Assembly: GCA_921293015.1 (NCBI GenBank)
Contig: OV121095.1
Coordinates: forward strand, 34,011,484-34,075,483
Direction: 5' to 3'
DNA length: 64,000 nt
DNA from: Phorcus lineatus
Taxonomy: Eukaryota; Mollusca; Gastropoda; Trochida; Trochidae
The notes under the pieces were generated by a model. It had not been told where the DNA came from and ran no database searches. It saw only the letters and a list, made by a program, of their open reading frames with translations. This document shows positions 23,101-29,639 of the stretch, one piece after another (positions within the stretch are counted from its first letter, which is position 1; every line of letters starts with the position of its first letter). The translations under genes and the position numbers were made by a program.

Positions 23101-24092
23101 ACTTTATATACATTATATAAATAATTCCTAACAAATAAAAAACTCACTGAGGTAGAACCATGGTGGCAAAGATATTTCTTGCGTGTATTTCATTTTGATA
23201 AGATTTCTGTATTTTGCATGACTTTTCTTATGAACAAAAGAAAAATCATCTTCACTTGCATCTAAGTGTCTACACTATGACATCACAAACATGGTCATGT
23301 GACTTCATTGTCATAATACCAGTCATGTGATCAATGACATCACAATTTATGACACATTTACTTTGTATTATATGATGTCACAATGAGAGGATTGAGAGGC
23401 AATGACATCACAAAGAGAACATTCTGAAATTATGATGTCACAATGAGGACAATTGAATACTTTGATGTAACAATTAGTGAACTGCTTAGATTATGATGTC
23501 ATAATGCCACATGACATAACTAAAGTGATGATATCATAATGACTGCAACAAAAATCACAACATCTCCGATAATTATCAATGTCAAACTATGTTGATAAAT
23601 TTTGATGATAACAATCATAGAATTCAAATTAGGATCGAGTTGCTTTCCCACTGCAAATAAACAACAGTATTTATCAATCACCAATGTCTGCTATATTTTT
23701 TGAAATCATAAAATTGTAATTTATGAAATTGAATTTAGCAAAACATTTTGATTGAGAGCCCTTAGTGACACTTGTTAAATATTGGAAACATTGTATTAAC
23801 AATTACTTTCAGAGGATGTCTCTTCATTTTCCTGTTTTACGGCAATGTCAACTTCACTTTCGCTGTCACTGTTGTCAGATTGAATGTTGTATGTTTCATC
23901 GTCAGTTTCGGCAGCAGCATCGTCAATTTGGTCAGTAATCTCTTCATCCTCTTCCCTTGGAACAATATGTTTCTTTTCAATTTGATCTGCAAACTCAACA
24001 CTCTTTCTTATCCCAGATCCTTTTCTTGGTTCCTGTTCTGATTTTTCACTCTTCTGTTCTTCCGACGGTGAAGAAGATTCCGACCGCTCCAT
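2098..24092 (-). CDS. ERICH6-like: ERICH6/FAM194A-like gene, 18 coding exons visible, 3' end beyond window
   Basis: Assembled by eye from exons at 24092-23807, 22754-22610, 21815-21658, 19888-19737, 18089-18009, 15954-15587, 14780-14713, 12687-12529, 12345-12211 and nine 24-nt microexons (9029 down to 2098). All have AG/GT borders and the phases agree across every junction, giving about 589 codons. The N-terminus is Glu/Ser/Asp-rich. Residues about 266-275 read LPSIGPPQIL. Cys318/Cys321 form CEFC and Cys344/Cys345 form CC. PHAHFGS and AKERAVQR follow. From memory (no search), human ERICH6 has LPSIGPP, CEFC, PHAAHGS and AKEKALQR in the same order, so the family call is fairly strong. The C-terminal FAM194 domain is not seen and should lie to the left of the window. 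No biochemical function is known to me. The Gly/Pro exons and microexon array fall between the AKE helix and the expected FAM194 domain. Confidence 0.8.
2527..2853 (-). mobile_element. SINE family A, full-length, with (GGTGA)n end and target duplication
   Basis: Begins with about nine copies of GGTGA, followed by the common core and a tRNA-like head (reverse complement of GGGATTCGAACC...GCGCTATCTGGCCC). Flanked by CATGCTCTAT at 2517-2526 and 2854-2863. Sister units near 5860 and 7095 carry the uninterrupted site GCATGCTGTATCACTA, an empty-site comparison. Confidence 0.88.
3342..3365 (-). CDS. ERICH6-like: Microexon m8 (24 nt) of ERICH6-like gene
   Basis: Acceptor TATTTACCTTGTTTCAG, donor GTTTGTT (weaker). 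Phase 1-1 peptide Gln-Lys-Pro-Lys-Lys-Leu-Glu. Pro uses CCC here and CCA in the other eight, a silent change. Confidence 0.58.
3738..3761 (-). CDS. ERICH6-like: Microexon m7 (24 nt) of ERICH6-like gene
   Basis: Acceptor TATTTACATTTTTCAG, donor GTTAGTT. The 24 nt are identical to m6, but the acceptor tract is one base shorter and the intron between them is only about 290 nt. Confidence 0.67.
4051..4074 (-). CDS. ERICH6-like: Microexon m6 (24 nt) of ERICH6-like gene
   Basis: Acceptor TATTTACCTTGTTTCAG, donor GTTAGTT. Phase 1-1 peptide Pro-Lys-Pro-Ile-Lys-Leu-Glu with a split Val codon. Confidence 0.68.
4255..4365. repeat. Block duplicated at 7515-7625
   Basis: Both copies contain TTCTTGAGAT...CTCTGACATGGACAAAATGTT(A/G)AAGTCTTGATGTGAC and end TGTGATGAACC(C/A)TCATGCAAAAT. 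On the minus strand the 7402-7617 copy stays open for 71 codons (VSVDRSHQDFNILSMSEGDL), but I find no donor site for it. It may be a relic carried by the duplicated intron units. Confidence 0.55.
4984..5007 (-). CDS. ERICH6-like: Microexon m5 (24 nt) of ERICH6-like gene
   Basis: Acceptor TATCTACCTTTTTTCAG, donor GTTACGG (weak). Phase 1-1 peptide Leu-Glu-Pro-Leu-Lys-Leu-Lys. The terminal Glu is changed to Lys. Confidence 0.55.
5441..5464 (-). CDS. ERICH6-like: Microexon m4 (24 nt) of ERICH6-like gene
   Basis: Acceptor TATCTACCTTTTTTCAG, donor GTTAGTT. Phase 1-1 peptide Leu-Glu-Pro-Leu-Lys-Leu-Glu. The first two bases are CT, so the split codon becomes Ala. Confidence 0.66.
6095..6118 (-). CDS. 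ERICH6-like: Microexon m3 (24 nt) of ERICH6-like gene
   Basis: Acceptor TATCTTCCTTTTTTCAG, donor GTTATT (weaker than the usual GTTAGT). The phase 1-1 peptide is the same as m2. Confidence 0.6.
6662..6685 (-). CDS. ERICH6-like: Microexon m2 (24 nt) of ERICH6-like gene
   Basis: Acceptor TATCTACCTTTTTTCAG, donor GTTAGTT. Phase 1-1 peptide Ser-Glu-Pro-Thr-Lys-Leu-Glu with a split Val codon. It differs from m3 only by a silent GAG/GAA change. Confidence 0.68.
7813..8057 (-). mobile_element. SINE family A copy lacking most of its tRNA head
   Basis: GGTGAGGTGAGATGAGTTGGTGTTTAACGCCGCTTTCAAG start, shared core, ending at GAGGGATTCGAACC. Possible short target duplication ACACGG(T) on both sides. It lies directly beside the Tc1-like relic. 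Confidence 0.75.
8060..8370 (-). pseudogene. Tc1/mariner transposase relic
   Basis: On the minus strand, spread over two or more frames, are DDRPRSL, then GITMSGTTDLHIV, then QEEWD and LPQIVIGRLIRSMPRRIAACL. These match the order of Tc1-type transposase motifs (DDRPR; GGI...TDLHIV; EEWD.IP..VI..LI.SM.RR..AC). The catalytic middle between TDLHIV and EEWD is missing, so it is dead. It sits in the long spacer between microexons m1 and m2. Confidence 0.7.
8371..8930. other. Spacer between Tc1 relic and microexon m1 unit
   Basis: No convincing coding or structural signal. There is an 80-codon plus-strand ORF at 8538-8780 (start MDRKKSTLQFSSFLPSSVKF) with no recognisable domain; it is likely chance or transposon remnant. 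Confidence 0.4.
9006..9029 (-). CDS. ERICH6-like: Microexon m1 (24 nt) of ERICH6-like gene
   Basis: Acceptor TATCTACCTTGTTTCAG, 24 nt, donor GTTAGTC. In phase 1-1 it gives Pro-Lys-Pro-Ile-Lys-Gln-Glu, plus the split codon made with the preceding G (Glu here). It is the first of nine in transcript order and the only one with Gln in place of Leu. Confidence 0.65.
9030..12210 (-). other. Long intron between Gly/Pro exon 10 and microexon m1
   Basis: AT-rich. It holds the end of the array context (to about 9720) and a transposon-like end at 11222. I found no further 24-nt exon with the CCTCCAG...CTGAAA signature. Confidence 0.5.
11222..11285. mobile_element. Single end of a pogo/Tigger-like DNA transposon
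   Basis: TA followed by CAGTCGAACCTTGCTTACCC and GGATAACCGGAAACCTCACTATCCG, typical of Tigger/pogo-type termini and MITEs derived from them. I did not find the matching opposite end nearby. Confidence 0.5.
12211..12345 (-). CDS. ERICH6-like: ERICH6-like exon 10, Gly/Pro-rich duplicated exon, downstream copy
   Basis: 135 nt, phase 1-1, acceptor CTCTCTCTTTAG, donor GTACGTTTG. It encodes SGSGPQVG, a Gly-rich stretch, PPPRPSQ, and KGINLGNNQAGMSYKDM. It matches exon 9 in order and motif, so it is a tandem exon duplication. Because both copies are phase 1-1, either or both could be included. Confidence 0.72.
12529..12687 (-). CDS. ERICH6-like: ERICH6-like exon 9, Gly/Pro-rich duplicated exon, upstream copy
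   Basis: 159 nt, phase 1-1. The acceptor follows a long CT tract ending CTCTCTCTAG; the donor is GTACGTTTT. It encodes a Ser/Gly start, a run of Gly, PPPRPGQ, and then VKGINLGHYQPLMTYKNV. The exon and its flanking intron sequence are duplicated downstream, with the second copy 24 nt shorter. Confidence 0.75.
12861..14712 (-). other. Intron between exons 8 and 9
   Basis: Contains the hairpin at 13630-13736. Otherwise AT-rich with no exon found. Confidence 0.5.
13630..13736. repeat. Inverted repeat, arms about 40 bp, 25-bp loop
   Basis: AATGTGTTTTGTAATAAGTA...CCCTGAACTATTA (13630-13669) pairs with TAATAGTTCAGGG...TTTATTACAAAACACATT (13695-13736), with a few small mismatches. Looks like a short fold-back or MITE-type insertion in the intron. 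Confidence 0.8.
14713..14780 (-). CDS. ERICH6-like: ERICH6-like exon 8
   Basis: 68 nt between acceptor AAAATTGTTAG and donor GTAAGTATA, with 1 + 22 codons + 1 base. It continues the basic, probably helical segment (MRERELQRRQQEATGLQQNF). The phase matches exon 7 and both Gly/Pro exons downstream. Confidence 0.8.
14930..15103 (-). mobile_element. Truncated SINE family A with target duplication
   Basis: GGTGAGGTGAGTTGGTGTTTCACACCGC start and shared core, but it stops at GGTGGTACTGCACTGA without the tRNA-like head. Flanked by ACCATTACTAGGT at 14917-14929 and 15104-15116. Confidence 0.85.
15587..15954 (-). CDS. ERICH6-like: ERICH6-like exon 7, Cys-motif exon
   Basis: 368 nt between acceptor ATTCTTTCAG and donor GTGAGTATA, starting in phase 0 and ending with two bases. 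It holds DEFGRPYGMFGGKCEFC, then a CC pair 23 residues later, then a Glu-rich helix, INIQPHAHFGS, and KMAKERAVQ. The four Cys could bind a metal, but that is inference. This exon carries the most conserved part of the protein visible here. Confidence 0.85.
15955..18008 (-). other. Intron between exons 6 and 7
   Basis: AT-rich, no repeat or exon recognised. Confidence 0.5.
18009..18089 (-). CDS. ERICH6-like: ERICH6-like exon 6, 81-nt hidden exon with LPSIGPP block
   Basis: Exactly 27 codons between the pyrimidine-rich acceptor GTTTCTCTCTCTGAAG and donor GTAACC, phase 0 at both ends, which is the phase required by exons 5 and 7. The peptide includes NSQEDRNLLPSIGPPQILQ. The LPSIGPP block is the best single match to remembered vertebrate ERICH6, where it also lies just upstream of the CEFC motif. 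Confidence 0.78.
18608..19003 (-). CDS. Unrecognised 131-codon ORF inside intron 5 of the ERICH6-like gene
   Basis: A single open frame starting MPMQPSIAFLAMSEIMVNLT, with a central region of balanced composition (WPKQLIGCEFRGHYVTKFTA). The segment 18740-18985 is GC-richer than the surrounding intron. No family recognised. It could be a short nested gene, a retrocopy fragment, an alternative exon or a chance ORF. Its last 20 or so codons run into AT-rich sequence and look non-coding. Confidence 0.25.
   Translation of the reverse strand: MPMQPSIAFLAMSEIMVNLTHLVCVQSHKCIYALEMLINTEGYFEGSHSLLRSRNPQESWSDNGWPKQLIGCEFRGHYVTKFTATLISKVFRQIIQMSNNQGETSQRINDLILIRLCSMTIKHNQLTLICQ
19737..19888 (-). CDS. 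ERICH6-like: ERICH6-like exon 5
   Basis: 152 nt between an AATTTCAG acceptor and a GTAAGTATT donor, with 2 + 50 codons, ending in phase 0. It is Thr/Ser/Asp-rich, with MSLDDQMAATTPYTPYSDEF near its centre and TDSD at its end. The preceding G of exon 4 plus TT restores a Val codon. Confidence 0.8.
19889..21657 (-). other. Intron between exons 4 and 5
   Basis: AT-rich with a degenerate tandem repeat at about 20100-20315; no exon seen. Confidence 0.5.
20100..20315. repeat. Degenerate AT-rich tandem repeat, unit about 26-28 bp
   Basis: About eight copies of AATGTAAAGATATGATATTTAC and variants. Confidence 0.75.
21658..21815 (-). CDS. ERICH6-like: ERICH6-like exon 4
   Basis: 158 nt between acceptor TTTGTTTACAG and donor GTACTTG. 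It has 1 + 52 codons + 1 base. The peptide begins in a Lys/Ser-rich stretch and contains TDWDWVDSARDSLAGKLMSG. Its ends splice in frame to exons 3 and 5. Confidence 0.8.
21816..22609 (-). other. Intron between exons 3 and 4
   Basis: AT-rich, nothing else recognised. Confidence 0.45.
22610..22754 (-). CDS. ERICH6-like: ERICH6-like exon 3
   Basis: 145 nt between acceptor TTTGTTTTTCAG and donor GTGAGTGAGG. It has 2 + 47 codons + 2 bases, matching both neighbours. It carries a basic stretch and K-R-S-V-S-F at residues 134-139, a second RVxF-like motif. The length is too short to stand out as an ORF; the call rests on splice sites and phase agreement. Confidence 0.8.
22755..23806 (-). other. Intron between exons 2 and 3
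   Basis: Contains an AT-rich stretch with TATATATATA near 23090 and the TGATGTCA/TGACATCA cluster described separately. Confidence 0.5.
23274..23540. repeat. Cluster of TGACATCA/TGATGTCA sites
   Basis: Seven or so near-identical octamers in 260 bp, in both orientations and often as ATGACATCACAA or ATGATGTCACAA: near 23279, 23334, 23373, 23403, 23434, 23493, plus TGATGTAA near 23463. Each is one transition away from the palindromic CRE TGACGTCA. It may be a decayed CpG-containing tandem repeat or a real ATF/CREB-type site cluster. Confidence 0.6.
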
Positions 24093-24103
24093 TTTTTTCA
24101 ATT
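23807..24103 (-). CDS. ERICH6-like: ERICH6-like exon 2, start codon exon
   Basis: Acceptor TTTTGCACAG ends at 24104 and donor GTAATT begins at 23806. The start ATG is at 24092-24090. It encodes residues 1-95 plus one base. The exon is strongly acidic and Ser-rich, with many Glu and Asp, and includes K-S-V-E-F at residues 30-34, which fits the RVxF docking consensus for protein phosphatase 1. The one-base end phase matches the two-base start of the next exon. Confidence 0.8.
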
Positions 24104-24791
24104 CTGTGCAAAATACATATAAAGTAAACAGACTGACTTCCACTAGAGAGATTATTAATAAATCGAATATTGAACAAGTTGACTGCTAACTCTGTAAGGC
24201 AATACAGTAAATTGGTTTCAAAAGATTTTATTGTCATTTTGCAATATTGCTTTAGATATTCATAATGATATAAAAGTCACAGCTAGGGCACAATCTGTGA
24301 TGAACTGTTAATGGACTGTAGTGCGCTTTATACAATGAACTAAACTAGGTTCAGCTGCTCCTTAAATCTAATATGCACTAATAAATTCATTTTTATTCTA
24401 TTATTCAAACAATGTACGTGTGAAGATCAAATCAAGAGTTGTCTGCAATGATAAATCTTGCAATGACTGTCTGTTAGAATGATTGTGTAAACAAATCAAG
24501 GAAAAGATCTACATCCACCCGACTATTAGTTCATCATTGTCAACGACTGTCATTCAACCCAAGGAGTCAGTGAGTGATAATGATGGTATATACTGACACT
24601 TAAAAAAGAACATTTCATTTCACTGTCAGACATTAGTAGTCATTACTAATTTAGACTAGTTGATCAGTTGGAACATCCAACATTTGGATCTTTTATAAAT
24701 GACAAGTTATTGTTGCTCCAAATATTGTTGGGGAAGAAGTGCATAATAGACATAGATTAGTTCTGGGAAGAAAGGAACATAAGTTGTTTAC
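24104..24791 (-). other. First intron of the ERICH6-like gene
   Basis: Donor GTAAAC at 24791-24786, acceptor TTTTGCACAG ending at 24104. No repeat recognised. Confidence 0.45.
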
Positions 24792-24850
24792 CTTCGCGTT
24801 CACGTTTCCTTGTCCGCCATTATAGAGTTTGTTTATAGCGACGATCACGT
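24792..24850 (-). other. First (5' leader) exon of the ERICH6-like gene, with a short uORF
   Basis: On the minus strand an ATG (24820-24818) in a good context opens a six-codon reading frame, MADKET, closed by TGA at 24802-24800. It is followed by a GTAAAC donor at 24791. Joining to the acceptor before 24103 places the main ATG (24092) about 20 nt into the next exon, so the six-codon frame would be an upstream ORF. The transcription start is not determined, and the outer exon limit given here is a guess. Confidence 0.45.
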
Positions 24851-26000
24851 GTTTATTTTGCGAAGTTTGATTGGCTGTAAACAGCCGGGAAGGATTCGTA
24901 GCACTTGTCGCAAAATAATCCATAGGATCCTAATAGTATGTTAACAATCATATTTTGCTTATTGCACTTTGAATAAATTGGAAAAATTAAGTAAGATAAT
25001 AAAATGTTTATTAATGAACAAAATTGACAAATACATATGTCGTTAAACATTAATCGGTCTTCATGCTACGGGCACCCGGCTTACAGAAGTTCCTAGTCGA
25101 CTGCATGCACCAGCTTCTTATTTTACATTACTTACCTTCCTATTCGAGAAACATGTTTTAAAAAGGAATAAATGAACGCAAGTGAGTAGTTTTACCTTTT
25201 TGTCAACTTTGACAAGTCAAGTAGATAAAACATAGGCCCAAAGGGAACTAAGTTATAAGAGTTGACGATCATTGAAGCTCCTTTAATTTAGACTACCATG
25301 AAAGAAAAGTCAAGGGATGGATGTGACGAGGTCAAAACCCACAGTGTCATTTTCGAAATGTTATAATTTATTTCATAATAATATTTTCATCCCGGGAAAC
25401 AATTTTCTCTTCACATATTGTGACAGTTGTCCAAAAAATATTCAATATTCAATGTCTTACATGTATTTTTTTTGCGCGATCTGAAACCTAGCTAGATGGT
25501 TGTCCTAAACTTGAGCTAAAGCAGATTAACAAGGAAACTTCTGCGATTCTATAAAGATTTTGTAAAGTTGATATTTCAGGGTCTGGGTTCGTCTTCAAGA
25601 ATGCCGGTTTGAGCAATATCTCGGCTTTTTAGAAATCGGGGAATAAAATATTTGAAAAAAAAAATCAAATCCAAATTGGAAATATATTTTTTAGATACAA
25701 AAAGTGTTCTGAACGATCTGTAAAAAGACAAAGCTACAACCTGTTGATTTCTTTTCATAAATACAAATTACTAATAGAAGTTTTCACCAAATATAAAATA
25801 AAAACCTCTCGATAATCGACATAATTTTCTGCTCCAAAGCTGAAAAAAAGGTTTATATATCTACAAATGTTAGCATAATCAGCAGCAATTATATCATAAA
25901 TTGTAATAATATATTTATAACAAGCCCAACCAAAAGATACCTTTTCATGAGGTATTACGGTACGCATGCGCAACAATAACAATAGTCGATTACTGAAAAA
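24850..26000. promoter_or_regulatory. Intergenic region between divergent genes
   Basis: About 1.15 kb between the leader exon of the minus-strand ERICH6-like gene and the plus-strand retropepsin-like ORF. It holds an E-box CACGTG near 24846, and 35 bp before the plus-strand ATG an NRF1-like palindrome ACGCATGCGCAA (25962-25973). The remainder shows no gene. Confidence 0.35.
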
Positions 26001-26357
26001 ATGGCGACATCAAAGAGCGCATGCTGTGTGTCTAGGATCTCGTCAAGGCCGTGTGAAATTCAAGCGAAACTTTTCGGAACGACAATAAACTGTGTAGTTT
26101 CTACAGCATCGACACATTCCTACGTTTCCGTCAAACTTATCAAGGAACGAAATCTCAAACCTCGTGCTCCGAATTATCCATGTTGCGTTGTGAACAATTT
26201 TGGAAACAAGTTGAAGGTCCATGGTGTCATCAAGTTGCCATTGTTTATCCATAGCAAGCCGGTGTTTATGGAAATGTTAGTAGTGGACATTGTTGTTGAC
26301 ATCATGCTCGGACTTGATTACATCAACCAGGACCAAAGTATATTGAAGTTTTCTTAA
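26001..26357 (+). CDS. Retropepsin-like single-domain protein with altered active site
   Basis: A 118-residue intact ORF with a good start context (AAAAATGGC). After about 18 residues comes CEIQAKLFGTTINCVVSTAS, THSYVSVKLI, then LKVHGVIKLPLFI, and finally VDIMLGLDYINQDQSILKFS before the stop. The layout (strand, DTG loop, flap region, ILGxDFL helix) is that of Ty3/gypsy or NRIP/DDI-type aspartic proteases. Where they have DTGA this protein has STAS, so the catalytic Asp is absent. No reverse transcriptase or LTR is visible nearby. It may be a domesticated, catalytically dead protease fold, or a relic that happens to remain open. Confidence 0.55.
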   Translation: MATSKSACCVSRISSRPCEIQAKLFGTTINCVVSTASTHSYVSVKLIKERNLKPRAPNYPCCVVNNFGNKLKVHGVIKLPLFIHSKPVFMEMLVVDIVVDIMLGLDYINQDQSILKFS

Positions 26358-26817
26358 CATGGTGAAAATGATCGAAGTTGTGGGAGATAAGACGAACCGA
26401 GCGCATGCAGTTTGATGATCAGTAAAAGTTGACTGAAAAAAAATAACTTTATATACTAATGTGTATTTATATGTAACATATATACAACTATATAGATTGT
26501 TATATTTTCTTCGATAAAATTATTTACAAAGTTGTCATTTATGCTATTGTTGTTGTTTTCCCCACCACAGAATCGTGTGAATTTCGCCTGCTTTTTCAAT
26601 CTCATTAAAGTCAGTTCGAGCCTAGGTCCTCAGGTTTGATTTTGCAAGCTTAGATTTCTTGTCTTAAAAGTTTTGTCAAGGTAACGCAAAACGAATTTCA
26701 TGAAGCGCTCATAAAATTTTACGATAGGGCTTTGATCGAAGTACGCGCTGTAGTGTGGGCCATTCGCATGCAGTTTCAGAATATTGAAATGTTCCTGTTC
26801 GATGTGATGATCCCACA
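26358..26817. other. Non-coding sequence downstream of the retropepsin-like ORF
   Basis: A possible ATTAAA polyadenylation signal occurs near 26604. Nothing else is recognised. Confidence 0.35.
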
Positions 26818-26918
26818 AGGGGCTCAACAACTTTGTCTGCTGTAGAGAACTGTTCTACAAGCAGTAAGGTTTGGGTGAATTTCAGCTAGCGCAGTATTAC
26901 CCATTTTCTCTCAACAGA
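26818..26918 (+). mobile_element. SINE family A fragment
   Basis: GGGGCTCAACAACTTTGTCTGC...GTAGAGAACTGTTCTAC...GGTTTGGGTGAATTTCAGC, matching the body of the adjacent full copy, ending at TTACCCATTTTC. Confidence 0.7.
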
Positions 26919-26919
26919 G

Positions 26920-27145
26920 GTGGGGCGGGATAGCGCAGTGGTTAGCGCGCTCGGCTTCGGACCAAGAGGACCGTGGTTCGAATCCCGCCAGGGGCTCGGC
27001 AACTTTGTCTGCAGTAGAGAACTGTTCTACACGCAGTCAGGTTTGGGTGCAATGCTACACTGAATTTCAGCGCAGTACCACCCATGGTTTGCTAGTTCCA
27101 GCCGATGCTCGCAGGTTTCACCGCAATGCATAGCCACAATGGTGC
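26920..27145 (+). mobile_element. SINE family A with well-preserved tRNA-like head, plus strand
   Basis: Head GGGGCGGGATAGCGCAGTGG then TTAGCGCGCTCGG...GGTTCGAATCCCGCC, giving recognisable pol III A and B boxes. The body has AACTTTGTCTGCAGTAGAGA, GGTTTGGGTGCAATGCTACA and CCACCCATGG. It is the clearest view of the family's tRNA origin. Confidence 0.85.
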
Positions 27146-27196
27146 ATCATTCTGAAATGGCCGAGAAGACCAAGAGTAACACAAAAGATGATTAGG

Positions 27197-27490
27197 TCTG
27201 TGTATTACAATGTGCAATGCTACACTGAATTTCATCACATAACCACCCATGATTCACTAGTTCCAGACGACCCTCGCAGGTTCCACTGCAATGCACAGCT
27301 ACAGTAATGTTTCGGGCTTTCTTCCTGCAATAATACTAGCAGTCATGATATGATATAAGAGAAATACCCTTGAAAGCAGCGTTAAAACATCAAATCACCT
27401 GACCTCGTATGTTTAACACATGATATAAGAGAAATACCCTTGAAAGCAGCGTTAAAACATCAAATCACCTGACCTCGTATGTTTAACACA
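27197..27490 (+). mobile_element. SINE family A 3' part, with a perfect 70-bp tandem duplication
   Basis: Starts within the body (GTGCAATGCTACACTGAATT) and runs to TTGAAAGCAGCGTTAAAACA...CACCTGACC. Positions 27351-27420 and 27421-27490 are identical. Confidence 0.85.
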
Positions 27491-27653
27491 TGTACATACG
27501 ATGTGATATATCCGCCAAAATTGAAGCATTAATAAAATATCCCCTAGTTAGTCGCAAGGGTCTTCCGCTAGTTATAGTCGCTATGGGTAGTATAACGTGG
27601 ACGGATAGATCTTAATTTTTTATACTCATTAAAATAAAACTCAAAATTCATTT

Positions 27654-27824
27654 AAGAATTGAATGTCAGTTTGTGTGTTTGCAATGGAAAATGAACGATG
27701 TCAAAGCTATATTCAAACTCTTGTGAACCAAGCGAGCTTGCGAGCGGGTTCACATGAGAGTTTGAATGTAGCTTTGACATCGTTCATTTTCCATTGCAAA
27801 CACACAAACTGACATTCAATTCTT
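27654..27824. repeat. Long near-perfect fold-back (arms 76-78 bp, 17-bp spacer)
   Basis: The left arm 27654-27729 (AAGAATTGAATGTCAGTTTG ... GTGAACC) is the near-exact complement of the right arm 27747-27824 (GGTTCAC ... CATTCAATTCTT). The spacer AAGCGAGCTTGCGAGCG is CpG-rich. The flank TATAATTTCGCAC recurs inverted at 28648-28666, so this may be the inner part of a larger element. Confidence 0.9.
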
Positions 27825-27829
27825 ATAAT

Positions 27830-29560
27830 TTCGCACCATATTAGGTCATATTTGTTAAGCGGAGTAATACAAATTTTGTCTTAGCCTCTGAACGAGTAAC
27901 ATTGTGCAACGAGAAAAGTTCCAATTAAAAATTCTACCGCCCGTTTATTCCGTAAATTTCATTATATTGAGAAATAGCGGCGCTAAAACAAAATGAATGA
28001 AGCGTGTACACAGAAATAAAATCCACACTAGTACACAAGATCAGAGTTATCTGCCTTATGATTAATTATAACCATGTCATGGCGGCCGCTACGAGCCGAC
28101 ATTTGTTCGTGTCTCTTCGCCTAAATATGTAAACAACAGTCGTTTTAGCAAGGCTATTATTAAAAGGACAGAGCATTCTCCCCTCACTTATCAAGTATGG
28201 ATTTATCGTGAGTGTTTTATCGGGTTTAGTATACGCCATGGTTCCCTAAAATAATCGTGATGTGAAATTTGTCTTGCGATTGTCGAAGGGCATCTCGTTT
28301 TGTTCGCTTCAGTTTAAAAGGCAAAAACACCTGATGCGATGCATATTCAAGAATCATAGAAACAATTAAATCTAACAAATTATATATCTTTTCATTTTAC
28401 TGAATAAAGAAAAACGAATATGGTAAGTAAGAATTTATATGAATTTGTCACTAGATTCGACTTGGACATCCAGCAAGTAAAGTAGTTCCGGTAAATGTTC
28501 ACACGACCTAGATCGGCTAGAAACTGTTCACACAAGTATGAACATTTTATTCGGAGACTTCATGGGAAATGGACCTCTGGAATTAAGATCACATGACCGT
28601 GCTCTCAACCAATCAACGTTCAGGATTATGTGTAAACTTCAAAGTGCGAAATTATATAAAAATGCATCGGATGTCTTCTTGAAAATATCGGTTTGTGTTG
28701 AGTAAGATTTTATCTTCGCATAAGGGACAACCTATTGAAACATTAGCGGTTGTAATATCTACTTTGAATATACTTTTTCATAATGCAAATTCGCGATGCT
28801 AATAAAATAAATGTTAATCAAGATAAAACTTGTCAATCATACCGTATCTTCTATAGTATAGAATACATACTGAGGTCTTCGTACATTGCAAAATAATTAG
28901 GCCTATTCAATTTTTATTGTATTATTACTATCACTTAATGATATTACTTTTAAACAAATAGAAATAAAATATACATTGGTGGCTCCCATTGGTCACTGTA
29001 CGTATGAGAGATAAGTAATGTTATATTTGAAAAAAAAATCCAATTATATATCATCTGTCTATCGGATTATAGGTACCACCCTTCGTTGGGATGATATTGG
29101 AAGATACATTCCCCAAAGGTGACAACATTGAGTATCAACCTCCAAGCATCGGTCACTGTGACCTGACGATCATTGACTTGGAGTGGGTTTCCATGTTCGA
29201 TACGCAGACTATTTTGCGATGAAAACGATGAGAACCTTAAAATGATGTCGCGCCTTTTCCTGGCTTTCTGCTGGTGGATTGCCGATTGTGGCTGGTTTAT
29301 ATTCAATATTCAAGAAATGTCTTAAACGGACGCAATTTTGATACCAAATTCAAATCTTATAAGGAATTGAAAAGGGCAGATTTATCAATTTGAAAATTGC
29401 CCAGTTGACCAATCCTTCAATGAAAAATATTCTTGCAAAGGTCAAATTTTCGATAACGCGACATATTTCGTAATGAAATATTATCTATCAATCTTTTTCT
29501 GTTTAAAGCCGATCTCATAATTTTATTAACATAACGACTAACAATTTCAAATGACAATTT
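27830..29560. other. No gene recognised
   Basis: A small CpG-rich spot with ATGGCGGCCGC lies at 28078-28100 but opens no long frame. The rest is unassigned AT-rich sequence. Confidence 0.4.
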
Positions 29561-29639
29561 CTGGAGAATTTCTAAATTTTGTCTTTAATCTTTTATTATC
29601 CCAACTCATTTTTGTGGCTAATATTCAAATTGACTCCTT

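Noticed and set aside
26920..27000. A functional tRNA gene
   Set aside because: Same text continues into SINE family A, found in six or more copies here; it is a SINE head.
28078..28140. Possible first exon starting ATGGCGGCCGC
   Set aside because: The frame is short, and no donor or downstream exon could be linked.
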